Assembly: GCF_002975175.1 (NCBI RefSeq)
Contig: NZ_PCNZ01000009.1
Location: 62,001-126,000, forward strand
Length of the DNA: 64,000 nucleotides
Reading direction: 5' to 3'
Source of the DNA: Bacillus sp. MYb209
GTDB lineage: Bacteria; Bacillota; Bacilli; Bacillales; Bacillaceae_G
In this document: positions 7,729-16,945 of the stretch, in pieces
Layout of the letters: every line of letters begins with the position of its first letter
How positions within the stretch are numbered: the first letter of the stretch is position 1
The notes under the pieces: model-generated
The model's input: the letters and a program-made list of their open reading frames with translations, nothing else
Database searches by the model: none
Told to the model about the DNA's origin: nothing
Translations under genes and position numbers: made by a program

Positions 7729-8907
7729 ATGAAATTTATCACTTTCTTTGTCGGACTTATCGTCGTCTTCTTGCTCGCCTATATTGCTAGTAACAATAAA
7801 AAACATATTAAATTCAAACCAATTTTCATCATGCTTATTATACAGTTAATTTTAACCTATTTATTATTAAATACAGAAATTGGCCTCGTACTTATTACGA
7901 TAATTTCTAATTTGTTTACAAAGTTACTCGACTACGCTGCATCTGGTATAAATTTTGTATTTGGCGGTCTTGCAAACAAAGGTGAAATGTCATTTTTCCT
8001 TAACGTATTATTACCGATTGTCTTTATCTCCGTCTTAATTGGTATATTACAACATTTCAAAATACTACCATTCTTCATTCATTGGATTGGTTTCTTTCTT
8101 AGCAAAATAAATGGTCTTGGGAAATTAGAATCTTACAACGCCATCGCTTCCGCTATTGTCGGCCAATCAGAAGTTTTTATTACGGTAAAAAAACAATTAG
8201 CCCAAATCCCAAAACATCGGCTTTATACACTTTGCGCCTCTGCTATGTCAACAGTATCTATGTCCATTGTCGGTGCCTATATGACAATGATCGAACCAAA
8301 ATATGTAGTAACCGCACTCGTTCTCAATTTATTTAGTGGTTTTATTATCGTACTCATTATTAATCCTTACGACGTTAACGATAATGAAGATATTTTGGAA
8401 ATCAAAGGGGAAAAACAAAGTTTCTTTGAAATGCTTGGAGAATACATTCTTGATGGTTTTCGCGTAGCAATTGTCGTCGGCGCTATGCTCATTGGATTCG
8501 TCGCATTAATGAGTTGCATTAATGACCTATTCCTCATTATATTCGGCATTACTTTCCAACAACTAATAGGCTATGTATTTGCCCCTATTGCATTTCTTAT
8601 CGGCGTACCAAGTTCTGAGATTGTCACAGCTGGTAGCATTATGGCAACAAAGCTTGTAACTAATGAATTCGTTGCCATGATGGACCTTAGCAAAATTTCC
8701 AGTACTCTCTCTACCCGTACAATTGGTATCATTTCTGTCTTCCTCGTTTCTTTTGCCAACTTCTCTTCCATTGGAATTATTTCAGGTGCGGTAAAAGGAT
8801 TAAACGAAGAACAAGGAAATGTTGTTGCCCGCTTCGGCCTAAAATTACTATACGGAGCTACTCTTGTTAGCATTTTATCTGCGATTATTGTAAGTATTAT
8901 GCTTTAA
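7729..8907 (+). CDS. Concentrative nucleoside transporter (NupC/CNT family)
   Basis: The 392-residue membrane protein shows the CNT family pattern: three N-terminal helices, [13 protein letters not shown] near residue 145, a gate region around [13 protein letters not shown], and [28 protein letters not shown] near residue 290, followed by [18 protein letters not shown] proteins import nucleosides with protons or sodium. The start is ATG at 7729 behind AGGAGG (7717-7722); an upstream in-frame ATG at 7636 has no such site and would only add non-conserved residues. It is divergent from the VOC gene. Confidence 0.88.
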   Translation: MKFITFFVGLIVVFLLAYIASNNKKHIKFKPIFIMLIIQLILTYLLLNTEIGLVLITIISNLFTKLLDYAASGINFVFGGLANKGEMSFFLNVLLPIVFISVLIGILQHFKILPFFIHWIGFFLSKINGLGKLESYNAIASAIVGQSEVFITVKKQLAQIPKHRLYTLCASAMSTVSMSIVGAYMTMIEPKYVVTALVLNLFSGFIIVLIINPYDVNDNEDILEIKGEKQSFFEMLGEYILDGFRVAIVVGAMLIGFVALMSCINDLFLIIFGITFQQLIGYVFAPIAFLIGVPSSEIVTAGSIMATKLVTNEFVAMMDLSKISSTLSTRTIGIISVFLVSFANFSSIGIISGAVKGLNEEQGNVVARFGLKLLYGATLVSILSAIIVSIML

Positions 8908-8960
8908 TTAGGAAAAATTTTATCATTTTCTTATCCCTGTCTTTTGTATACAATAACGAA

Positions 8961-8996
8961 TAGATGTCTTATAAATAATCAAGACATCTATTTTTT
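8961..8996 (+). terminator. Terminator of the nucleoside transporter gene
   Basis: TAGATGTCTT and AAGACATCTA pair across a 10-base loop, followed by TTTTTT. Confidence 0.85.
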
Positions 8997-9093
8997 ATAC
9001 ATGTACAATACCTTTTATTTAGCGTACAATATTTTTTATGTGTCTTAATACGCTTCTAGATGTATACACTTTGATTGTTTTAAAGGAGAAAAA

Positions 9094-10110
9094 ATGATGA
9101 AATCCGACATTAACAACGAAACTCGAGCCAAAAAAGGACGTTCGAAGAAAAAGCGCCTACTTTGGTTCATTCTTATTCCTTTACTTATTGTAGCAATGGG
9201 AGCAGGAGGCTATTCCTTCCATATATACAGTAAAGCAAAATCCGTCTTAAGCAACGCCTATTCCGAATTAGGCCGAGGAGATAAATCCAGCAAACGTGAA
9301 AAAGCTGTAAAGCCTATGACTGACAATATTTCTGTTCTTATCATGGGTGTTGATGAAAGTGATATTAGGGAAAAAGATTACGGAAAAGCGACTCGTACAG
9401 ATGCATTACTACTTGCAACAATTAATAAAAATGATAAATCTGTTAAACTAGTCAGCATTCCACGTGATTCACGCGTCTACATTAAATCACGTGATAAATA
9501 TGATAAAATTACACATGCACACGTATTTGGTGGTGTGGACAGCACAATTGATACAGTAGAAAACTTTTTAGATGTCCCAGTTGATTACTATGTAAAATTT
9601 AATTTCAAATCATTTATCAATATTGTTGATTCCCTCGGTGGTATTACTGTCGACGTTCCAGTTGAGTTCACAGAACAAAATAGTAGCGACGAAGCAGATG
9701 CTATTCACCTCAAAAAAGGGCGCCAACATTTAAATGGGGAAGAAGCACTTGCACTGGCTAGAACTCGTCATATTGATAGTGATTATATGCGTGGTCAACG
9801 ACAACAACTTGTTTTAGAAGCTATTGCTGAAAAAGCACTATCGCTCAATTCCGTTAATAAAATCGGAAGCTTATTAGATGCTGTCGATAACGACTTAAAA
9901 ACAAATTTAACTTTTGATGATATGATGGCTATTGCAAAAAATTCAATGGATTCAAATTTAAAAATGGATAAGCTACAAGTAGAAGGTACTGATAAATATA
10001 TAGGTGGTATTTATTATTACGTTCCGAACGAAAAAAGCGTTCAGGATATATCGACAACACTGCAAGAACATCTTGATGTTACGAATAAAAATGAGCATAA
10101 AAAATTATAA
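9094..10110 (+). CDS. LCP-family (LytR-CpsA-Psr) cell-wall polymer ligase
   Basis: The 338-residue protein has a basic cytoplasmic tail (RAKKGRSKKKR), one membrane helix (about 23-45) and an extracellular LCP domain (about 80-245). Visible hallmarks are NISVLIMGVD, ATRTDALLLATIN, LVSIPRDSRVYI and LARTRHIDSDYMRGQRQQL, containing the arginines and aspartates that hold the pyrophosphate of a lipid-linked polymer. LCP enzymes transfer teichoic acid or other glycopolymers onto peptidoglycan. ATG at 9094 or 9097 could both be used after GGAG. A terminator follows, so it is probably monocistronic. Which of several B. cereus LCP paralogues it is cannot be told from sequence alone. Confidence 0.88.
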   Translation: MMKSDINNETRAKKGRSKKKRLLWFILIPLLIVAMGAGGYSFHIYSKAKSVLSNAYSELGRGDKSSKREKAVKPMTDNISVLIMGVDESDIREKDYGKATRTDALLLATINKNDKSVKLVSIPRDSRVYIKSRDKYDKITHAHVFGGVDSTIDTVENFLDVPVDYYVKFNFKSFINIVDSLGGITVDVPVEFTEQNSSDEADAIHLKKGRQHLNGEEALALARTRHIDSDYMRGQRQQLVLEAIAEKALSLNSVNKIGSLLDAVDNDLKTNLTFDDMMAIAKNSMDSNLKMDKLQVEGTDKYIGGIYYYVPNEKSVQDISTTLQEHLDVTNKNEHKKL

Positions 10111-10111
10111 T

Positions 10112-10147
10112 AAAAAGGCTGCTAGATCTTTCTAAGCAGCCTTTTTA
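10112..10147 (+). terminator. Terminator of the LCP gene
   Basis: AAAAAGGCTGCT and AGCAGCCTTTTT form a strong stem with a T-run. Confidence 0.9.
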
Positions 10148-10344
10148 TTATAATTTTCAACATATTTCTCATGCATATTGTGACAAAAAGAGACAATTAT
10201 TACAACAGTGTAACATTTTTTATGAAAACATTACACACATAGTGAAAATAATAGTATACTAGTACGTACATAATGTTATTTTCATCATTTTTATACAAAA
10301 AATGTAATACATATATTTATACAAATTTTTCTGGGGGGAAATAA

Positions 10345-11607
10345 ATGAAGCTAAGCAAAATACTGATCGGTTCCGCTATTGCTGGTGGCATTTTACTTTG
10401 TGCTGGTGGGGTTGGTGGATATCAATATGTATCCAAATTAAATAATCAACTAAATACAACTGCACTACCCAACACTACATTTGAAGGTATTTCTCTTGAT
10501 GGAAAAAATAAAGCAGATATTCAAGCTATTGTTAATCAAAAGGTGAATGAATTAAATCAAAAATCTCTTAACTACGTATTCCAAAATGATAAACAAAATT
10601 ACACATGGAAAGATTTAGGGGTAGATTATAAAGAGAAGGATATTGTCGACAATATCTTTAAAGAACAAGAAGGGAACGTAATGAATCGTTACAACATGCG
10701 TAAGCAAGCTGAAAACGGTGAAGTAAAACGTGACTATAAATTAACACCACAATTAAATACAACAACTTATGAAACCTTTATAAAGGATAAATATAATGAA
10801 ACATTAAAAAATCCTGTCAACGCCGAATTAAGTGTTGAAGGCTCTACAGTAAATATTAGCCAAAGTCAAAATGGGGAAAAAATTGATAAAGGAAAATTAA
10901 CCGATTTAACGAAACAGGCTATTACTTCTGGCACATCCGATGTTGCATTACCAGTTACACTAATAAAACCTGAACGTTCTACAGAAGATATACAACAAAT
11001 GGGGATTAAAGAAGTGATTGCTGAATACTCTACCCCAATGGCTGGCCGTAATGGAAATCAGTCCTATAACGTAAATAAGTCAGCTAATACTTTAAGTGGA
11101 GTTATTGTAGCACCTGATGAAACGTTTAGTTTTAATGGCCGTGTTGGCGTAACTGATGCTGCACATGGTTATAAATCCGCAGCAGTATATTCACAAGGTA
11201 AAGTTATACAAAGTGCAGGCGGAGGCGTTTGCCAAGTAAGTAGTACTTTATACAGCGCAGCTTTAAGGGCGGATTTAGGAATTGTTTCTCGAAGCAATCA
11301 TTCTATGCCCGTAAATTATTTACCACTTGGGCAAGATGCAGCAGTGGCAGATTATGGTCCGGATTTAAAATTTAAAAACAATACAGGTAAGCATATTTAC
11401 ATTCAAGCATTTTCAAATGGCGGTAGTATTACTACACGTATTTTCGGTACAAATACTGGTAAAAATGTTGAAGTTTCTTCTCAAGTAATTAGTAATACTG
11501 GTGATAAAATAACAGCGGTTACGTATAAAAAAGTAACACAAAACGGTGAAGTACTCTCAAATGGACAAATTTCAAAAAGCGTATATAAAAGTGCCCCAAA
11601 ACAATGA
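10345..11607 (+). CDS. VanW/YoaR-like cell-envelope protein
   Basis: The 420-residue protein has an N-terminal membrane anchor or signal (about 5-30), a region of PG_binding_4 type (about 45-200) and a VanW domain (about 235-375), recognised by MAGRNGNQSYNVNKSANTL, VIVAPDETFSFNGRVG, GGGVCQVSSTLYSAAL and RSNHSMPVNYLPLGQDAAV. Its C-terminus (ITAVTYKKVTQNGEVLSNG) resembles the G5-like tails found in such proteins. VanW proteins are surface or periplasm-facing and probably bind wall material, but their activity is not established. GGGGGGAAATAA precedes the ATG. The last about 18 codons are followed after the stop by a diverged second copy in another frame (see the repeat entry). Confidence 0.85.
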   Translation: MKLSKILIGSAIAGGILLCAGGVGGYQYVSKLNNQLNTTALPNTTFEGISLDGKNKADIQAIVNQKVNELNQKSLNYVFQNDKQNYTWKDLGVDYKEKDIVDNIFKEQEGNVMNRYNMRKQAENGEVKRDYKLTPQLNTTTYETFIKDKYNETLKNPVNAELSVEGSTVNISQSQNGEKIDKGKLTDLTKQAITSGTSDVALPVTLIKPERSTEDIQQMGIKEVIAEYSTPMAGRNGNQSYNVNKSANTLSGVIVAPDETFSFNGRVGVTDAAHGYKSAAVYSQGKVIQSAGGGVCQVSSTLYSAALRADLGIVSRSNHSMPVNYLPLGQDAAVADYGPDLKFKNNTGKHIYIQAFSNGGSITTRIFGTNTGKNVEVSSQVISNTGDKITAVTYKKVTQNGEVLSNGQISKSVYKSAPKQ

Positions 11608-11656
11608 GGTAATATCAAACGGACAAATTTCAAAAAGTGTATACAAAAAGGCGTGA
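11542..11656 (+). repeat. Tandem duplication of the VanW C-terminal codons, second copy out of frame
   Basis: The DNA coding for NGEVLSNGQISKSVYK (from 11542) is repeated from 11600, where a shifted frame reads NNEVISNGQISKSVYKKA and stops at 11654-11656. The two copies share the run GGACAAATTTCAAAAAG. The frames differ by one base within CCCCAAAA (11594-11601). Confidence 0.75.
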
Positions 11657-11673
11657 TCTACTCACACCTTTTT
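11644..11673. terminator. Bidirectional terminator between convergent genes
   Basis: AAAAAGGcGTGA pairs with TCACaCCTTTTT around a 5-base loop. Confidence 0.75.
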
Positions 11674-11934
11674 CTTTTGCAATAATAGTAAAAAAATTTC
11701 CAGATGATCTTTCGTTTCTTCTAAAGACCACACACGATTTCCTTGCTTCGCAGCTAATACGCACGCTTCTTCCCACGCGCTCTTTTTCTTCATATTTACT
11801 AATTCATCGCGTAATTTCAAAACAATTTCTTCGTCTTCTTGCTCTATAAACTCTTCCATCACGCTTACTATTTCATCCTCATGAACACTTAACGTACAGT
11901 ACGATTTAAGAAAGTATTGTAATGTCGTATACAT
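11662..11934 (-). CDS. Small acidic protein, candidate immunity protein (CdiI-like) for the upstream RNase A-like lipoprotein
   Basis: The 90-residue cytosolic protein has no signal peptide or membrane segment. It is helical by appearance, with an acidic middle (HEDEIVSVMEEFIEQEDEEIVLKLRDELV). It follows the toxin-domain lipoprotein gene by 14 bases on the same strand. In CdiA-type RNase A toxins a small acidic CdiI protein is encoded immediately downstream, and the pattern YFLKSY...VMEEFI...LRDEL resembles that family. The immunity role is inferred mainly from position and size; without a database search it could also be an unrelated hypothetical protein. Confidence 0.6.
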   Translation of the reverse strand: MYTTLQYFLKSYCTLSVHEDEIVSVMEEFIEQEDEEIVLKLRDELVNMKKKSAWEEACVLAAKQGNRVWSLEETKDHLEIFLLLLQKKKV

Positions 11935-11948
11935 ATATACTCCCCCCT

Positions 11949-12467
11949 TTATTTATCTGATGGATAAGAAGTAATAATCTTAAATCCTAGATCTCCTGAT
12001 TTATCTCTCGCTAAAACAGTAACAGTCTTTACTAGTTTGTCTTTTACATTCATATTTTTCTTTATTACCGTTTTTCCAACTGGGAATGAATGAGTTGTAT
12101 TCAATACAAGGCGAGCCTCTTTAGAGTTTTTCAACCAATCCTGAATTTCTTTATCATGTTGTTTTAAACTATCTTTCACAGCCTTTGTCGCTGTTTCCTT
12201 ATCATAGTATGTACTTGCCGCTGAAACTTTATCTGTCTTCAAACGATTCTTCAAATCCTCTTCTGATTTGCCTACATGCCTTTCAATCGTATGACCATTT
12301 TTAGGTGGCCCTTCCATTTCATCTAAAATATTATCACTAATTTTTTCTACTGATGTAGAATGATCCTCTTTTGGTTTTTCTGTTTTTTGTTCTTTTCCTG
12401 CACATCCACTTAAAATCAGCATTAGTGCCAATAAACCACTCAAGAAAAGACTACTTAGTCGTTTCAT
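11949..12467 (-). CDS. Lipoprotein with a CdiA-CT RNase A-like toxin domain
   Basis: The 172-residue protein begins with a lipoprotein signal (MKRLSSLFLSGLLALMLILS, lipobox L-S-G-C22) and a charged linker (23-55). The rest matches the bacterial RNase A-like domain of contact-dependent toxins: G58-H-T-I-E-R-H-V-G-K-S, SAASTYYDKETATKAV (82-97), IQDWLKN, RLVLN and the end ITSYP (165-169). In characterised members a histidine near GHT, an arginine and the Thr/Tyr of the terminal TSYP make up the active site; H59, R75 and T166/Y168 occupy these places. Full domain length is present. The domain is normally at the end of huge secreted toxins; here it is tethered directly to the membrane as a small lipoprotein. 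Confidence 0.78.
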   Translation of the reverse strand: MKRLSSLFLSGLLALMLILSGCAGKEQKTEKPKEDHSTSVEKISDNILDEMEGPPKNGHTIERHVGKSEEDLKNRLKTDKVSAASTYYDKETATKAVKDSLKQHDKEIQDWLKNSKEARLVLNTTHSFPVGKTVIKKNMNVKDKLVKTVTVLARDKSGDLGFKIITSYPSDK

Positions 12468-12663
12468 CGTATCACCTCTTCCATGATTATTATCGTAACT
12501 CCACTAAAAGTCAATTTCACAAAGAAAAAGTGTATACAGTTTTAAAATCCCTCATTCATTTTGCTATATTTGCCAATCCACTTTCATCAAACCACTGTTT
12601 TTCGCCTACATTAAAATATACCCCCATGTTTTTCGGATTATTTTCCAGATAAAAACGTCAACT

Positions 12664-12711
12664 AAAACACTCCATAAACCCTTTAAATATAGGATTAATG
12701 GAGTGTTTTTT
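12664..12711 (+). terminator. Terminator-like hairpin with no obvious gene before it
   Basis: AAAACACTCCAT pairs perfectly with ATGGAGTGTTTT over a 22-base loop and is followed by T's (to 12711). It lies in the gap between two divergent genes, so it should not end either of them. Confidence 0.6.
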
Positions 12712-12740
12712 AAACAAACTAAATATACCCCTGACTTTAT

Positions 12741-12771
12741 ATACCCAATACCCATAAAGGGTATTGGGTAT
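12741..12771. promoter_or_regulatory. Perfect 13-bp inverted repeat upstream of the TVP38-family gene
   Basis: ATACCCAATACCC, loop ATAAA, GGGTATTGGGTAT. There is no T-run, so it is not a terminator. The nested ATACCC/GGGTAT half-sites look like an operator, and CsoR/CstR-type repressors use similar ATACC/GGTAT palindromes. The rest of the gap 12468-12867 shows no gene. Confidence 0.6.
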
Positions 12772-12867
12772 CGTTCGTATCGACAAATATCTATATTATG
12801 TAAATTTACACTTGCCTATACAATTGAAATATGATGTAATTCAAAAAAAGATAAAGGATTTTACACT

Positions 12868-13416
12868 ATGACAGAAACCATTCAAAATTTCTTAACGGAA
12901 TATTACTCAATCGCAATACCACTTAGTATCTTGATCAATATTGTTATTAGTCTATTAGGTGTTATTCCTAGCATCTTTTTGACGGCCATTAATATACAGC
13001 TCTTCGGTGTAACAAATGGCACAATCATTTCGATCGCAGGTGAAGCATTAGGGGCTATTATCTCGTTTTATATTTATCGCATAGGCCTTCAAAAATTCAC
13101 TCACGACAAAGTAAATAAGTACCCAAAGGTAGAGCGTCTCCTGTACGTAGAAGGCAAAGAAGCCTTTCTACTCGTTCTATCTTTTCGTTTTATCCCTTTC
13201 ATTCCATCAAGTATCGTTACTTTGTTTGCAGCTCTAGGCAAAATGTCATTACTCTCCTTCAGTATTGCCAGTACAATAGGTAAAATACCGGCCTTATCGA
13301 TTGAAGTATATTCGGCATACCAAGTTATGAACGGAACAAATGAAGCGAAATGGATTGTAACAATCGCAGGTTGTATCGGATTATTTTATTTGTGGAAAAA
13401 ATGGAGAAAAAAATAA
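12868..13416 (+). CDS. TVP38/TMEM64-family (VTT-domain) membrane protein
   Basis: The 182-residue protein has five or six hydrophobic segments and the VTT/DedA-like core: GVIPSIFLTAINIQLFG (about 30-47), GEALGAIISFYIYRIGL (about 57-73) and a conserved FRFIPFIPSSIVTLFAALGKMSLLSF stretch (about 107-132). Family members sit in the cytoplasmic membrane and are thought to act in lipid or ion transport; the substrate is unknown. The RBS (GATAAAGG) is modest. A strong terminator overlaps the stop. The palindrome 100 bases upstream may control it. Confidence 0.8.
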   Translation: MTETIQNFLTEYYSIAIPLSILINIVISLLGVIPSIFLTAINIQLFGVTNGTIISIAGEALGAIISFYIYRIGLQKFTHDKVNKYPKVERLLYVEGKEAFLLVLSFRFIPFIPSSIVTLFAALGKMSLLSFSIASTIGKIPALSIEVYSAYQVMNGTNEAKWIVTIAGCIGLFYLWKKWRKK

Positions 13417-13445
13417 AGAAGGAGCATATGCTCCTTCTTTATTTT
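13412..13445. terminator. Bidirectional terminator between the TVP38 gene and nprA
   Basis: AATAAAGAAGGAGC-ATAT-GCTCCTTCTTTATT with TTT following. Confidence 0.9.
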
Positions 13446-13479
13446 TGAGGTATTTTATTAATAACTATCCTTTAAAGCT

Positions 13480-15192
<1,713 letters not shown>

Positions 15193-15313
15193 CTAATAAA
15201 AAATTTTTGAAAAAGAGTAATTTTATATTAGCATTATGTTTCCACTATTAATATACTAAAAATTCAAATAATTAATTTCTCAAGTTTTGTAGAATTTTGA
15301 GGAACAAATATTG

Positions 15314-15347
15314 AAAAAACCCCTTTCCGATTGGAAAGGGGTTTTTT
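15314..15347 (-). terminator. Terminator of nprR-nprX
   Basis: AAAAAACCCCTTTCC-GATT-GGAAAGGGGTTTTTT, a 15-bp perfect stem, directly abutting the nprX stop codon. Confidence 0.93.
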
Positions 15348-15473
15348 CTAAGAGTTTACTACTTCAACTACCTTCTCTCCTTGGCCATAGATATCCGATG
15401 TCCAAGCATATTGTGGCTCCAATACCACTAATACAGCTACCAAAGCCAAAGCACCAATAATTATTTTTTTCAT
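15348..15473 (-). CDS. nprX: NprX signalling pro-peptide, WTSDIYG variant
   Basis: The 41-residue pro-peptide begins MKKIIIGALALVAVLVVLE, an export signal, followed by PQYA, then W24-T-S-D-I-Y-G30 and a charged tail QGEKVVEVVNS. NprX is secreted, trimmed, re-imported by oligopeptide permease and binds NprR. In B. thuringiensis 407 the active form is the heptapeptide SKPDIVG; here the aligned segment is WTSDIYG, keeping D-I and the final G. The ATG lies one base beyond the nprR stop, behind AGGAGG, the arrangement known for this cassette. Confidence 0.9.
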   Translation of the reverse strand: MKKIIIGALALVAVLVVLEPQYAWTSDIYGQGEKVVEVVNS

Positions 15474-15474
15474 A

Positions 15475-16746
15475 TTATTTTCCTCCCTTTTCTTCTAATA
15501 AATTAATTGCTAATTTATAATAGCTATTACTTTCTCGAAACTCTAATAATTCTTCATGATACTCTGCTAGTTCTAAATACACCCTTTTTAATTCCTTTTT
15601 ATTCTCTTCGCCTCTAAAAAATGGGATTGCTTCAACTTCTAAAAACTTTTTATAAACATCTTTAGTTTCAAAGTATTTATTCTTAAGCATTAAAAGTATA
15701 TACAGCATACTTTTATACTTTTCATCCCTCTTCGCGACACCTATCCCTTTACTAATCCAATCTTTCGCTTCTTCAAACTCTTTTAATTCAATACATTGTA
15801 AAGCAATCTCATATACTGCATCAATATAATTTAAATCCTCTTCCTTCTTATACTGTAAGCATTGCAAATAATAATCTTTAGCTTTTGCATAATCTTTTAA
15901 GTTATAGTACAAGAATCCTAAGTTATTTAAAGCAATAGCTGTTATGCTTTCTTTATCAGCAAAAGAATTCGCTTCTCTCAAAATATTATTATAAATAGAT
16001 AGCGCTTCATTATATTGTTTTTTTTGTATATAACTCAGTGCAATGAGTAATTGGCAATTTATCACATAACGGAACTTATATTCGTTCTTAAACCCTTCCA
16101 TTGCCACATTAGCAAAATGTAAAGTCATATGTTCAACTTCTAATTCATTATAAACAAGAGCTAAATTGAAATATATCCCATTTTCATGATACCCTTGTTC
16201 CTTCGCCATTATTTCTGTTCGAGCTAAGTACTCTAATGCCTTCTTATATTTATGTTGTAAAAAATAATATAACCCTTTGCTATACGTATATAATAATTTC
16301 TGAAATGGTGAATACTTTTTGTACATCTTCTTTAAGCTCTCTAACTCTTCTTCAACAGCAGGAAAATCCCTTTTCATAATTAAATACCGCGTATAAAGTA
16401 GTTTATAATAATTTATGATTTCAAAATCTAAAACATGTTTCATTTCACCTTGTAACTCTTCATATATGCGTTCTACCTGTTGCTTGTCCAAATGAATTAA
16501 TGCATTCAACCACTCGTCCAACTTCACTTTCACATCTTCTTCTACATCTCTCAAATCCGTCACAGCAATTTCTAGTCTTGTGCAGAGCAATTGTAGAATC
16601 TCTTCTGATGCTTCTATCTTCCCATTTTCGATCTTACTTAAGTATGAGACAGAACAAATGCCCTGACATAATTCTTCTTGTGTCATTTTTTGCTGTAGCC
16701 GCTTATAAAAAACTTGCTTGCCTATTTTTTCTAATGTTTGTTGCAT
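15475..16746 (-). CDS. nprR: NprR, RNPP-family quorum-sensing regulator
   Basis: The 423-residue protein has an N-terminal helix-turn-helix (about 8-63; MTQEELCQGICSVSYLSKIENG) and a long array of tetratricopeptide repeats (about 75-420; for example AIALNNLGFLYYNLKDYAKAKDYYLQCL). NprR is bifunctional: without peptide it acts as a Rap-like inhibitor of the sporulation phosphorelay, and with NprX it becomes a tetrameric activator of nprA and other necrotrophic genes. Its operon partner nprX starts one base downstream. A PlcR-box-like sequence lies 91 bases upstream. Length and neighbours make the identification firm. Confidence 0.93.
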   Translation of the reverse strand: MQQTLEKIGKQVFYKRLQQKMTQEELCQGICSVSYLSKIENGKIEASEEILQLLCTRLEIAVTDLRDVEEDVKVKLDEWLNALIHLDKQQVERIYEELQGEMKHVLDFEIINYYKLLYTRYLIMKRDFPAVEEELESLKKMYKKYSPFQKLLYTYSKGLYYFLQHKYKKALEYLARTEIMAKEQGYHENGIYFNLALVYNELEVEHMTLHFANVAMEGFKNEYKFRYVINCQLLIALSYIQKKQYNEALSIYNNILREANSFADKESITAIALNNLGFLYYNLKDYAKAKDYYLQCLQYKKEEDLNYIDAVYEIALQCIELKEFEEAKDWISKGIGVAKRDEKYKSMLYILLMLKNKYFETKDVYKKFLEVEAIPFFRGEENKKELKRVYLELAEYHEELLEFRESNSYYKLAINLLEEKGGK

Positions 16747-16836
16747 TGTCCTCCTCCATTCTCATTACCCCCATTACTCTAATAATACATAAAATCTGGA
16801 GAAATATAAATTGATAAATGTAAATTTTCTAAAAAA

Positions 16837-16852
16837 TATGCATTATTTCATT
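16837..16852 (-). promoter_or_regulatory. PlcR-box-like sequence upstream of nprR
   Basis: TATGCATTATTTCATT matches the palindromic PlcR box TATGNAN4TNCATA at all fixed positions but the last. PlcR control of nprR is described in the B. cereus group. Confidence 0.6.
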
Positions 16853-16945
16853 TTTTTCTCTCTTGACTTCAATCCTCTATTACTTCTTTGCTACGAAGGG
16901 TGGAAAATTGGTATACTATAACCAAATTACGGAGGTGTTTTCGCA

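Noticed and set aside
12371-12652. 93-codon plus-strand frame upstream of the orphan terminator, as the gene that terminator serves
   Set aside because: It starts inside the lipoprotein gene in antisense, has no RBS and its product resembles no protein; it ends 12 bases before the hairpin only by chance.
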